Assembly: GCF_051020975.1 (NCBI RefSeq)
Contig: NW_027478162.1
Span: 21,390,001 to 21,454,000, forward strand
Reading direction: 5' to 3'
Source of the DNA: Osmia lignaria lignaria
Taxonomy: Eukaryota; Arthropoda; Insecta; Hymenoptera; Megachilidae
Length of the DNA: 64,000 nucleotides
Position 1 is the stretch's first letter. Each line of letters opens with the position of its first letter. Below are positions 37,142 to 49,699 of the stretch, piece by piece. The notes under the pieces were generated by a model. It was not told the DNA's origin and did no database searches. It worked only from the letters and a program-made list of their open reading frames with translations. The translations under genes were made by a program, and so were the position numbers.

Positions 37142-39073
37142 TTGCAGATTTATCTCAAGGGAAGGAGCCTAACGGAAATATTTCGAGATATTTCTTCTTC
37201 TTGTTGTTCTTCTTCTGCACAGCTAAGCTGGAAGTGGCATTTGCGGCTCGCACTAGTGCAGAGTTATCTCAAAGAAAGGGACCACGGTGTTTCTGTATCC
37301 CTATTATGTTGGTGCGGCTTCGGAACTTTTAAATATCTCGATATATCTCGAAAACTACGCTTCTGATCAAAAAATATCATAGAACATAAATTGTAGGAAA
37401 GATAATTCTCTACAAAAAACGTCTCTTAACATTTTGCCATAGCTCGCTTCGTTTCCGAGATATTTGCAGATTCAGCTCAAAGGAACGGGCCTGACGGACA
37501 TATTTCGAGATACTTCTTCTTCTTGTTGTTCTTCTTCTGCACAGCTAAGCTGGAAGTGGCATTTGCGGCTCGCACTAGTGCAGAGTTATCTCAAAGAAAG
37601 GGGCCACGGTGTTTCTGTATCCCTATTATGTTGGTGCGGCTTCGGAACTTTTAAATATCTTGATATATCTCGAGAACTACGCATCTGATCAAAAAATATC
37701 ATAGAACATAAAAAGTAGGAAACTTAATTCTCTACAAAAAAGGTCTCTTAACATTTTGCCGTAGCTCGCTTCGTTTCCGATATATTTGCAGATTTATCTC
37801 AAGGGAAGGGGCCTGACGGACATATTTCGAGATATTTCTTCTTCTTGTTGTTCTTCTTCTGCACAGCTAAGCTGGAAGTGGCATTTACAGCTCGCAATAG
37901 TGCAGAGTTATCTCAAAGAAAGGGGCCACGGTGTTTCTGTATCTCTATTATGTTGGTGCGGCTTCGGAACTTTTAAATATCTTGATATATCTCGAGAACT
38001 ACGCATCTGATCAAAAAATATCATAGAACATAAAAAGTAGGAAACTTAATTCTCTACAAAAACGGTCTCTCAACATTTTGCCATAGGTCGCTTCGTTTCC
38101 GAGATATTTGCAGATTTATCTCAAGGGAAGGGGCCTAACGGACATATTTCGATATATTTCTTCTTCATGTTGTCCTTCTTCTGCACAGCTAAACTGGAAG
38201 TGGCATTTCCAGCTCGCAATAGTGCAGAGTTACCTCAAAGAGAGGGGCCACGGTGTTTCTGTATCTCTATTATGTTGGTGCGGCTTCGGAACTTTTAAAT
38301 ATCTTGATATATCTCGAGAACTACGCATCTGATCAAAAAATATCATAGAAGATAAAAAGTAGGAAACTTAATTCTCTACAAAAAAGGTCTGTTAACATTT
38401 TGCCATAGCTCGCTTCGTTTCCGAGATATTTGCAGATATATCTCAAGGGAAGGGGCCTGACGGACATATTTCGAGATATTTCTTCTTCTTGTTGTTCTTC
38501 TTCTGCACAGCTAAGCTGGAAGTGGCATTTGCGGCTCGCACTAGTGCAGAGTTATCTCAAAGAAAGGGGCCACGGTATTTCTGTATCCCTATTATGTTGG
38601 TGCGGCTTCGGAACTTTTAAATATCTCGATATATCTCGAAAACTACGCTTCTGATCAAAAAATATCATAGAACATAAATTGTAGGAAACATAATTCTCTA
38701 CAAAAAAGGTCGCTTAACATTTTGCCATAGCTCGCTTCGTTTCCGAGATATTTGCAGATATATCTCAAGGGAAGGGGCCTGACGGACATATTTCGAGATA
38801 TTTCTTCTTCTTGTTGTTCTTCTTCTGCACAGCTAAGCTGGAAGTGGCATTTACAGCTCGCAATAGTGCAGAGTTATCTCAAGGAAAGGGGCCACGGTGT
38901 TTCTGTATCTCTATTATGTTGGTGCGGTTTCGGAACTTTTAAATATCTTGATATATCTCGAGAACTACGCATCTGATCAAAAAATATCATAGAACATAAA
39001 AAGTAGGAAACTTAATTCTCTACAAATAAGGTCTCTTAACATTTTGCCATAGCTCGCTTCGTTTCCGAGATAT
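37142..39073. repeat. Tandem 6-mer higher-order repeat, unit 2 (1932 bp)
   Basis: Repeats the six markers of 35210-37141 in order. Differences are few: AAAGGGACC (37142), GCCGTAGC with TCCGATATATTTG (at 37786), TCTCAACATTTTG before 38108, and CAAGGAAAGG (38752). The right-hand five monomers are in turn the first arm of a 5-mer duplication, so the two events overlap. Confidence 0.92.
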
Positions 39074-39395
39074 TTGCAGATTTATCTCAAGGGAAGGGGC
39101 CTGACGGACATATTTCGAGATATTTCTTCTTCTTGTTGTTCTTCTTCTGCGCAGCTAAGCTGGAAGTGGCATTTGCAGCTCGCAATAGTGCAGAGATATC
39201 TCAAAGAAAGGGGCCACGCTGTTTCTGTATCTCTATTATGTTGGTGCGGCTTCGGAACTTTTAAATATCTTGATATATATCGAGAGCTACGCGTCTGATC
39301 AAAAAATATCATAGAACATAAATTGTAGGAAACATAATTCTCTACAAAAAAGGTCTCTTAACATTTTGCCGTAGCTCGCTTCGTTTCCGATATAT
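37786..39395. repeat. Tandem 5-mer higher-order repeat, unit 1 (1610 bp)
   Basis: Five monomers starting at GCCGTAGC/TCCGATATATTTG, then TCGATATATTTC, CGGTATTTCTG, CAAGGAAAGG with GCGGTTTCGG, and a distinctive last monomer at 39074 with GCGCAGCTAAGC, AGAGATATCTC, CCACGCTG and TATATATCGAGAGC. The same five follow immediately at 39396. Confidence 0.93.
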
Positions 39396-41005
39396 TTGCA
39401 GATTTATCTCAAGGGAAGGGGCCTGACGGACATATTTCGAGATATTTCTTCTTCTTGTTGTTCTTCTTCTGCACAGCTAAGCTGGAAGTGGCATTTACAG
39501 CTCGCAATAGTGCAGAGTTATCTCAAAGAAAGGGGCCACGGTGTTTCTGTATCTCTATTATGTTGGTGCGGCTTCGGAACTTTTAAATATCTTGATATAT
39601 CTCGAGAACTACGCATCTGATCAAAAAATATCATAGAACATAAAAAGTAGGAAACTTAATTCTCTACAAAAACGGTCTCTTAACATTTTGCCATAGGTCG
39701 CTTCGTTTCCGAGATATTTGCAGATTTATCTCAAGGGAAGGGGCCTAACGGACATATTTCGATATATTTCTTCTTCATGTTGTCCTTCTTCTGCACAGCT
39801 AAACTGGAAGTGGCATTTCCAGCTCGCAATAGTGCAGAGTTACCTCAAAGAGAGGGGCCACGGTGTTTCTGTATCTCTATTATGTTGGTGCGGCTTCGGA
39901 ACTTTTAAATATCTTGATATATCTCGAGAACTACGCATCTGATCAAAAAATATCATAGAAGATAAAAAGTAGGAAACTTAATTCTCTACAAAAAAGGTCT
40001 GTTAACATTTTGCCATAGCTCGCTTCGTTTCCGAGATATTTGCAGATATATCTCAAGGGAAGGGGCCTGACGGACATATTTCGAGATATTTCTTCTTCTT
40101 GTTGTTCTTCTTCTGCACAGCTAAGCTGGAAGTGGCATTTGCGGCTCGCACTAGTGCAGAGTTATCTCAAAGAAAGGGGCCACGGTATTTCTGTATCCCT
40201 ATTATGTTGGTGCGGCTTCGGAACTTTTAAATATCTCGATATATCTCGAAAACTACGCTTCTGATCAAAAAATATCATAGAACATAAATTGTAGGAAACA
40301 TAATTCTCTACAAAAAAGGTCGCTTAACATTTTGCCATAGCTCGCTTCGTTTCCGAGATATTTGCAGATATATCTCAAGGGAAGGGGCCTGACGGACATA
40401 TTTCGAGATATTTCTTCTTCTTGTTGTTCTTCTTCTGCACAGCTAAGCTGGAAGTGGCATTTACAGCTCGCAATAGTGCAGAGTTATCTCAAGGAAAGGG
40501 GCCACGGTGTTTCTGTATCTCTATTATGTTGGTGCGGTTTCGGAACTTTTAAATATCTTGATATATCTCGAGAACTACGCATCTGATCAAAAAATATCAT
40601 AGAACATAAAAAGTAGGAAACTTAATTCTCTACAAATAAGGTCTCTTAACATTTTGCCATAGCTCGCTTCGTTTCCGAGATATTTGCAGATTTATCTCAA
40701 GGGAAGGGGCCTGACGGACATATTTCGAGATATTTCTTCTTCTTGTTGTTCTTCTTCTGCGCAGCTAAGCTGGAAGTGGCATTTGCAGCTCGCAATAGTG
40801 CAGAGATATCTCAAAGAAAGGGGCCACGCTGTTTCTGTATCTCTATTATGTTGGTGCGGCTTCGGAACTTTTAAATATCTTGATATATATCGAGAGCTAC
40901 GCGTCTGATCAAAAAATATCATAGAACATAAATTGTAGGAAACATAATTCTCTACAAAAAAGGTCTCTTAACATTTTGCCATAGCTCGCTTCGTTTCCGA
41001 GATAT
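39396..41005. repeat. Tandem 5-mer higher-order repeat, unit 2 (1610 bp)
   Basis: Near-perfect copy of 37786-39395. The only difference I noticed is TCTTAACATTTTG against TCTCAACATTTTG before the second monomer. This is the most recent large duplication visible in the window, or a candidate assembly duplication. Confidence 0.93.
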
Positions 41006-42937
41006 TTGCAGATATATCTCAAGGGAAGGGGCCTGACGGACATATTTCGAGATATTTCTTCTTCTTGTTGTTCTTCTTCTGCACAGCTAAGCTGGAAGTG
41101 GCATTTGCAGCTCGCAATAGTGCAGAGTTATCTCAAAGAAAGGGGCCACGGTGTTTCTGTATCTCTATTATGTTGGTGCGGCTTCGGAACTTTTAAATAT
41201 CTTGATATATCTCGAGAACTACGCATCTGATCAAAAAATATCATAGAACATAAAAAGTAGGAAACTTAATTCTCTACAAAAAAGGTCTCTTAACATTTTG
41301 CCATAGCTCGCTTCGTTTCCGAGATATTTGCAGATTTATCTCAAGGGAAGGGGCCTGACGGACATATTTCGAGATATTTCTTCTTCTTGTTGTTCTTCTT
41401 CTGCACAGCTAAACTGGAAGTGGCATTTCCAGCTCGCAATAGTGCAGAGTTATCTCAAAGAAAGGAGCCACGGTGTTTCTGTATCTCTATTATGTTGGTG
41501 CGGCTTCGGAACTTTTAAATATCTTGATATATCTCGAGAACTACGCATCTGATCAAAAAATATCATAGAACATAAAAAGTAGGAAACTTAATTCTCTACA
41601 AAAAAGGTCTCTTAACATTTTGCCATAGCTCGCTTCGTTTCCGAGATATTTGCAGATTTATCTCAAGGGAAGGGGCCTGACGGACATATTTCGAGATATT
41701 TCTTCTTCTTGTTGTTCTTCTTCTGCACAGCTAAGCTGGAAGTGGCATTTGCAGCTCGCAATAGTGCAGAGTTATCTCAAAGAGAGGGGCCGCGGTTTTA
41801 CTGTATCTCTATTATGTTGGTGCGGCTTCGGAACTTTTAAATATCTTGATATATCTCGAGAACTACGCATCTGATCAAAAAATATCATAGAACATAAAAA
41901 GTAGGAAACTTAATTCGCTACAAAAATGGTCTCTCAACATTTTGCCATAGCTCGCTTCGTTTCCGAGATATTTGCAGATTTATCTCAAGGGAAGGGGCCT
42001 AACGGACATATTTCGAGATGTTTCTTCTTCTTGTTGTTCTTCTTCTGCACAGCTAAGCTGGAAGTGGCATTTGCGGCTCGCACTATTGCAGAGTTATCTC
42101 AAAGAAAGGGGCCACGGTGTTTCTGTATCTCTATTATGTTGGTGCGGCTTCGGAACTTTTAAATATCTTGATATATCTCGAGAACTACGTGTGTGATCAA
42201 AAAATATCATAGAACATAAAAAGTAGGAAACATAATTCTCTACAAAAAAGGTCTCTTAACATTTTGCCATAGCTCGCTTCGTTTCCGAGATATTTGCAGA
42301 TTTATCTCAAGGGAAGGGGCCTGACGGACATATTTCGAGATATTTCTTCTTCTTGTTGTTCTTCTTCTGCACAGCTAAGCTGGAAGTGGCATTTCCAGCT
42401 CGCAATAGTGCAGAGTTATCTCAAAGAGAGGGGCCACGGTGTTTCTGTATCTCTATTATGTTGGTGCGGCTTCGGAACTTTTAAATATCTTGATATATCT
42501 CGAGAACTACGCATCTGATCAAAAAATATCATAGAAGATAAAAAGTAGGAAACTTAATTCTCTACAAAAAAGGTCTCTTAACATTTTGCCATAGCTCGCT
42601 TCGTTTCCGAGATATTTGCAGATTTATCTCAAGGGAAGGGGCCTGACGGACATATTTCGAGATATTTCTTCTTCTTGTTGTTCTTCTTCTGCACAGCTAA
42701 GCTGGAAGTGGCATTTGCAGCTCGCAATAGTGCAGAGTTATCTCAAAGAAAGGGGCCACGGTGTTTCTGTATCTCTATTATGTTGGTGCGGCTTCGGAAC
42801 TTTTAAATATCTTGATATATCTCGAGAACTACGCGTCTGATCAAAAAATATCATAGAACATAAAAAGTAGGAAACTTAATTCTCTACAAAAACGGTCTCT
42901 TAAGATTTTGCCATAGCTCGCTTCGTTTCCGAGATAT
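41006..42937. repeat. Six-monomer block, second copy
   Basis: Same marker order as 33278-35209. Differences seen: GAGATGTTTC at 41972, and an ACGCGTCTG tail at 42616 where the first copy has ACGCATCTG. That tail joins directly to the block shared with 22330-23939, placing a recombination junction inside the monomer anchored at 42616. Confidence 0.9.
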
Positions 42938-44547
42938 TTGCAGATATATCTCAAGGGAAGGGGCCTGACGGACATATTTCGAGATATTTCTTCTTCTTGT
43001 TGTTCTTCTTCTGCACAGATAAGCTGGAAGTGGCATTTGCGGCTCGCACTAGTGCACAGTTATCTCAAAGAAAGGGGCCACGGTGTTTCTGTATCTCTAT
43101 TATGTTGGTGCGTCTTCGGAACTTTTAAATATCTCGATATATCTCGAAAACTACGCTTCTGATCAAAAAATATCATAGAACATAAATTGTAGGAAACATA
43201 ATTCTCTACAAAAAACGTCTCTTAACATTTTGCCATAGCTCGCTTCGTTTCCGAGATATTTGCAGATTCAGCTCAAAGGAACGGGCCTGACGGACATATT
43301 TCGAGATATTTCTTCTTCTTGTTGTTCTTCTTCTGCACAGCTAAGCTGGAAGTGGCATTTACAGCTCGCAATAGTGCAGAGTTATCTCAAAGAAAGGGGC
43401 CACGGTGTTTCTGTATCTCTATTATGTTGGTGCGGCTTCGGAACTTTTAAATATCTTGATATATCTCGAGAACTACGCATCTGATCAAAAAATATCATAG
43501 AACATAAAAAGTAGGAAACTTAATTCTCTACAAAAAAGGTCTCTCAACATTTTGCCATAGGTCGCTTCGTTTCCGAGATATTTGCAGATTTATCTCAAGG
43601 GAAGGAGCCTAACGGAAATATTTCGAGATATTTCTTCTTCTTGTTGTTCTTCTTCTGCACACCTAAGCTGGAAGTGGCATTTGCGGCTCGCACTAGTGCA
43701 GAGTTATCTCAAAGAAAGGGGCCACGGTGTTTCTGTATCCCTATTATGTTGGTGCGGCTTCGGAACTTTTAAATATCTCGATATATCTCGAAAACTACGC
43801 ATCTGATCAAAAAATATCATAGAACATAAAAAGTAGGAAACTTAATTCTCTACAAAAAAGGTCTCTTAACATTTTGCCATAGCTCGCTTCGTTTCCGAGA
43901 TATTTGCAGATTTATCTCAAGGGAAGGGGCCTGACGGACATATTTCGAGATATTTCTTCTTCTTGTTGTTCTTCTTCTGCACAGCTAAGCTGGAAGTGGC
44001 ATTTGCGGCTCGCACTAGTGCAGAGTTATCTCAAAGAAAGGGGCCACGGTGTTTCTGTATCTCTATTATGTTGGTGCGGCTTCGGAACTTTTAAATATCT
44101 CGATATATCTCGAAAACTACGCTTCTGATCAAAAAATATCATAGAACATAAATTGTAGGAAAGATAATTCTCTACAAAAAACGTCTCTTAACATTTTGCC
44201 ATAGCTCGCTTCGTTTCCGAGATATTTGCAGATTCAGCTCAAAGGAACGGGCCTGACGGACATATTTCGAGATACTTCTTCTTCTTGTTGTTCTTCTTCT
44301 GCACAGCTAAGCTGGAAGTGGCATTTGCGGCTCGCACTAGTGCAGAGTTATCTCAAAGAAAGGGGCCACGGTGTTTCTGTATCCCTATTATGTTGGTGCG
44401 GCTTCGGAACTTTTAAATATCTTGATATATCTCGAGAACTACGCATCTGATCAAAAAATATCATAGAACATAAAAAGTAGGAAACTTAATTCTCTACAAA
44501 AAAGGTCTCTTAACATTTTGCCATAGCTCGCTTCGTTTCCGAGATAT
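42938..44547. repeat. Five-monomer block, distant second copy
   Basis: Matches 22330-23939 in marker order at an offset of 64 monomers. Differences seen: TTAAGATTTTG for TTAACATTTTG before 42938, TTGTTCTTC for TTGTCCTTC, and CACACCTAAGC for CACAGCTAAGC at 43582. The preceding tails also agree (ACGCGTCTG), so homology starts slightly left of the anchor. It ends before 44548. Confidence 0.9.
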
Positions 44548-45513
44548 TTGCAGATTTATCTCAAGGGAAGGGGCCTGACGGACATATTTCGAGATATTTC
44601 TTCTTCTTGTTGTTCTTCTTCTGCACAGCTAAGCTGGAAGTGGCATTTGCGGCTCGCACTAGTGCAGAGTTATCTCAAAGAAAGGGGCCACGGTGTTTCT
44701 GTATCTCTATTATGTTGGTGCGGCTTCGGAACTTTTAAATATCTCGATATATCTCGAAAACTACGCTTCTGATCAAAAAATATCATAGAACATAAATTGT
44801 AGGAAAGATAATTCTCTACAAAAAACGTCTCTTAACATTTTGCCATAGCTCGCTTCGTTTCCGAGATATTTGCAGATTCAGCTCAAAGGAACTGGCCTGA
44901 CGGACATATTTCGAGATACTTCTTCTTCTTGTTGTTCTTCCTCTGCACAGCTAAGCTGGAAGTGGCATTTGCAGCTCGCAATAGTGCAGAGTTATCTCAA
45001 AGAAAGGGGCCACGGTGTTTCTGTATCTCTATTATGTTGGTGCGGCTTCGGAACTTTTAAATATCTTGATATATCTCGAGAACTACGCATCTGATCAAAA
45101 AATATCATAGAAGATAAAAAGTAGGAAACTTAATTCTCTACAAAAAAGGTCTCTTAACATTTTGCCATAGCTCGCTTCGTTTCCGAGATATTTGCAGATT
45201 TATCTCAAGGGAAGGGGCCTGACGGACATATTTCGAGATATTTCTTCTTCTTGTTGTTCTTCTTCTGCACAGCTAAGCTGGAAGTGGCATTTGCGGCTCG
45301 CACTAGTGCAGAGTTATCTCAAAGAAAGGGGCCACGGTGTTTCTGTATCCCTATTATGTTGGTGCGGCTTCGGAACTTTTAAATATCTCGATATATCTCG
45401 AAAACTACGCTTCTGATCAAAAAATATCATAGAACATAAATTGTAGGAAACATAATTCTCTACAAAAAAGGTCTCTTAACATTTTGTCATAGCTTGCTTC
45501 GTTTCCGAGATAT

Positions 45514-46157
45514 TTGCAGATATATCTCAAGGGAAGGGGCCTGACGGACATATTTCGAGATATTTCTTCTTCTTGTTGTTCTTCTTCTGCACAGCTAAAC
45601 TGGAAGTGTCATTTCCAGCCCGCAATAGTGCAGAGTTATCTCAAAGAGAGGGGCCACGGTGTTTCTGTATCTCTATTATGTTGGTGCGGCTTCGGAACTT
45701 TTAAATATCTTGATATATCTCGAGAACGACGCATCTGATCAAAAAATATCATAGAAGATAAAAAGTAGGAAATTTAATTCTCTACAAAAAAGGTCTCTTA
45801 ACATTTTGCCATAGCTCGCTTCGTTTCCGAGATATTTGCAGATTTATCTCAAGGGAAGGGGCCTGACGGACATATTTCGAGATATTTCTTCTTCTTGTTG
45901 TTCTTCCTCTGCACAGCTAAGCTGGAAGTGGCATTTGCGGCTCGCACTAGTGCAGAGTTATCTCAAAGAAAGGGGCCACGGTGTTTCTGTATCCCTATTA
46001 TGTTGGTGCGGCTTCGGAACTTTTAAATATCTCGATATATCTCGAAAACTACGCTTCTGATCAAAAAATATCATAGAACATAAATTGTAGGAAACATAAT
46101 TCTCTACAAAAAACGTCTCTTAACATTTTGCCATAGCTCGCTTCGTTTCCGAGATAT
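45514..46157. repeat. Two-monomer block, copy 1 (offset 1932 bp to 47446)
   Basis: Shared markers with 47446: TTTTGTCATAGCTTGC upstream, CTAAACTGGAAGTGTCATT and CCAGCCCGC. Private here: CGAGAACGACGC and AAATTTAATTC. The following monomer (45836) has the TCTTCCTCTGC tract and ATCCCTATT, as does 47768. Confidence 0.8.
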
Positions 46158-47445
46158 TTGCCGATTCAGCTCAAAGGAACGGGCCTGACGGACATATTTC
46201 GAGATACTTCTTCTTCTTGTTGTTCTTCCTCTGCACAGCTAAGCTGGAACTGGCATTTGCAGCTCGCAATAGTGCAGAGTTATCTCAAAGAAAGGGGCCA
46301 CGGTGTTTCTGTATCTCTATTATGTTGGTGCGGCTTCGGAACTTTTAAATATCTTGATATATCTCGAGAACTACGCATCTGATCAAAAAATATCATAGAA
46401 CATAAAAAGTAGGAAACTTAATTCTCTACAAAAAAGGTCTCTTAACATTTTGCCATAGCTCGCTTCGTTTCCGAGATATTTGCAGATTTATCTCAAGGGA
46501 AGGGGCCTGACGGACATATTTCGAGATATTTCTTCTTCTTGTTGTTCTTCTTCTGCACAGCTAAGCTGGAAGTGGCATTTACAGCTCGCAATAGTGCAGA
46601 GTTATCTCAAAGAAAGGGGCCACGGTGTTTCTGTATCTCTATTATGTTGGTGCGGCTTCGGAACTTTTAAATATCTTGATATATCTCGAGAACTACGCAT
46701 CTGATCAAAAAATATCATAGAACATAAAAAGTAGGAAACTTAATTCTCTACAAAAACGGTCTCTTAACATTTTGCCATAGGTCGCTTCGTTTCCGAGATA
46801 TTTGCAGATTTATCTCAAGGGAAGGGGCCTAACGGACATATTTCGAGATATTTCTTCTTCTTGTTGTCCTTCTTCTGCACAGCTAAACTGGAAGTGGCAT
46901 TTCCAGCTCGCAATAGTGCAGAGTTACCTCAAAGAGAGGGGCCACGGTGTTTCTGTATCTCTATTATGTTGGTGCGGCTTCGGAACTTTTAAATATCTTG
47001 ATATATCTCGAGAACTACGCATCTGATCAAAAAATATCATAGAAGATAAAAAGTAGGAAACTTAATTCTCTACAAAAAAGGTCTCTTAACATTTTGCCAT
47101 AGCTCGCTTCGTTTCCGAGATATTTGCAGATATATCTCAAGGGAAGGGGCCTGACGGACATATTTCGAGATATTTCTTCTTCTTGTTGTTCTTCTTCTGC
47201 ACAGCTAAGCTGGAAGTGGCATTTGCGGCTCGCACTAGTGCAGAGTTATCTCAAAGAAAGGGGCCACGGTGTTTCTGTATCCCTATTATGTTGGTGCGGC
47301 TTCGGAACTTTTAAATATCTCGATATATCTCGAAAACTACGCTTCTGATCAAAAAATATCATAGAACATAAATTGTAGGAAACATAATTCTCTACAAAAA
47401 AGGTCTCTTAACATTTTGTCATAGCTTGCTTCGTTTCCGAGATAT

Positions 47446-48089
47446 TTGCAGATATATCTCAAGGGAAGGGGCCTGACGGACATATTTCGAGATATTTCTT
47501 CTTCTTGTTGTTCTTCTTCTGCACAGCTAAACTGGAAGTGTCATTTCCAGCCCGCAATAGTGCAGAGTTATCTCAAAGAGAGGGGCCACGGTGTTTCTGT
47601 ATCTCTATTATGTTGGTGCGGCTTCGGAACTTTTAAATATCTTGATATATCTCGAGAACTACGCATCTGATCAAAAAATATCATAGAAGATAAAAAGTAG
47701 GAAACTTAATTCTCTACAAAAAAGGTCTCTTAACATTTTGCCATAGCTCGCTTCGTTTCCGAGATATTTGCAGATTTATCTCAAGGGAAGGGGCCTGACG
47801 GACATATTTCGAGATATTCCTTCTTCTTGTTGTTCTTCCTCTGCACAGCTAAGCTGGGAGTGGCATTTGCGGCTCGCACTAGTGCAGAGTTATCTCAAAG
47901 AAAGGGGCCACGGTGTTTCTGTATCCCTATTATGTTGGTGCGGCTTCGGAACTTTTAAATATCTCGATATATCTCGAAAACTACGCTTCTGATCAAAAAA
48001 TATCATAGAACATAAATTGTAGGAAACATAATTCTCTACAAAAAACGTCTCTTAACATTTTGCCATAGCTCGCTTCGTTTCCGAGATAT
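47446..48089. repeat. Two-monomer block, copy 2
   Basis: Copy of 45514-46157. Its second monomer (47768) has acquired GAGATATTCC and GCTGGGAGTGG. That altered monomer recurs at 49378-49699, five monomers (1610 bp) further on, which orders the two duplication events. Confidence 0.8.
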
Positions 48090-49377
48090 TTGCAGATTTA
48101 TCTCAAGGGAAGGGGCCTGACGGACATATTTCGAGATATTTCTTCTTCTTGTTGTTCTTCTTCTGCACAGCTAAGCTGGAAGTGGCATTTGCGGCTCGCA
48201 CTAGTGCAGAGTTATCTCAAAGAAAGGGGCCACGGTGTTTCTGTATCTCTATTATGTTGGTGCGGCTTCGGAACTTTTAAATATCTCGATATATCTCGAA
48301 AACTACGCTTCTGATCAAAAAATATCATAGAACATAAATTGTAGGAAACATACTTCTCTACAAAAAATGTCTCTTAACATTTTGCCATAGCTCGCTTGGT
48401 TTCCGAGATATTTGCAGATATATCTCAAGGGAAGGGGCCTGACGGACATATTTCGAGATATTTCTTCTTCTTGTTGTTCTTCTTCTGCACAGCTAAGCTG
48501 GAAGTGGCATTTACAGCTCGCAATAGTGCAGAGTTATCTCAAAGAAAGGGGCCACGGTGTTTCTGTATCTCTATTATGTTGGTGCGGCTTCGGAACTTTT
48601 AAATATCTTGATATATCTCGAGAACTACGCATCTGATCAAAAAATATCATAGAACATAAAAAGTAGGAAACTTAATTCTCTACAAAAAAGGTCTCTTAAC
48701 ATTTTGCCATAGCTCTCTTCGTTTCCGAGATATTTGCAGATTTATCTCAAGGGAAGGGGCCTGACGGACATATTTCGAGATATTTCTTCTTCTTGTTGTT
48801 CTTCTTCTGCACAGCTAAGCTGGAAGTGGCATTTACAGCTCGCAATAGTGCAGAGTTATCTCAAAGAAAGGGGCCACGGTGTTACTGTATCTCTATTATG
48901 TTGGTGCGGCTTCGAAACTTTTAAATATCTTGATATATCTCGAGAACTACGCATCTGATCAAAAAATATCATAGAACATAAATTGTAGGAAACATAATTC
49001 TCTACAAAAAAGGTCTCTTAACATTTTGTCATAGCTCGCTTCGTTTCCGAGATATTTGCAGATATATCTCAAGGGAAGGGGCCTGACGGACATATTTCGA
49101 GATATTTCTTCTTCTTGTTGTTTTTCTTCTGCACAGCTAAACTGGAAGTGGCATTTCCAGCTCGCAATAGTGCAGAGTTATCTCAAAGAGAGGGGCCACG
49201 GTGTTTCTGTATCTCTATTATGTTGGTGCGGCTTCGGAACTTTTAAATATCTTGATATATCTCGAGAACTACGCATCTGATCAAAAAATATCATAGAAGA
49301 TAAAAAGTAGGAAACTTAATTCTCTACAAAAAAGGTCTCTTAACATTTTGCCATAGCTCGCTTCGTTTCCGAGATAT
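48090..49377. repeat. Four-monomer block, copy 1
   Basis: Markers: B monomer (48090) ending ACATACTTCTC, then CTTGGTTTCC (before 48412), GCTCTCTTCG and GTGTTACTG with CTTCGAAAC (48734), and TTTTGTCATAG with CTAAACTGG and CATTTCCAGC (49056). The series recurs at 51954 (offset 3864 bp) and 54530 (offset 6440 bp). Confidence 0.85.
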
Positions 49378-49699
49378 TTGCAGATTTATCTCAAGGGAAG
49401 GGGCCTGACGGACATATTTCGAGATATTCCTTCTTCTTGTTGTTCTTCCTCTGCACAGCTAAGCTGGGAGTGGCATTTGCGGCTCGCACTAGTGCAGAGT
49501 TATCTCAAAGAAAGGGGCCACGGTGTTTCTGTATCCCTATTATGTTGGTGCGGCTTCGGAACTTTTAAATATCTCGATATATCTCGAAAACTACGCTTCT
49601 GATCAAAAAATATCATAGAACATAAATTGTAGGAAACATAATTCTCTACAAAAAATGTCTCTTAACATTTTGCCATAGCTCGCTTCGTTTCCGAGATAT
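49378..49699. repeat. Copy of the monomer at 47768 (5-mer offset)
   Basis: GAGATATTCC, GCTGGGAGTGG and ATCCCTATT are all shared with the monomer anchored at 47768, at an offset of 1610 bp. Confidence 0.8.

Noticed and set aside
39082..39312. Reverse-strand open frames of 76 codons (also 40692-40922) and 60 codons (31211-31393)
   Set aside because: They arise from single substitutions in individual monomers (for example the 39074/40684 pair, which are duplicates of each other). They have no counterpart in other units, so they are chance openings.
37786..41005. Assembly artefact as the full explanation for the near-identical 5-mer copies
   Set aside because: Not excluded, but the copies sit in a graded series of duplications of differing age and at least one difference separates them (TCTC/TCTT before 38108 and 39718). 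I therefore treat them as real pending long-read confirmation.
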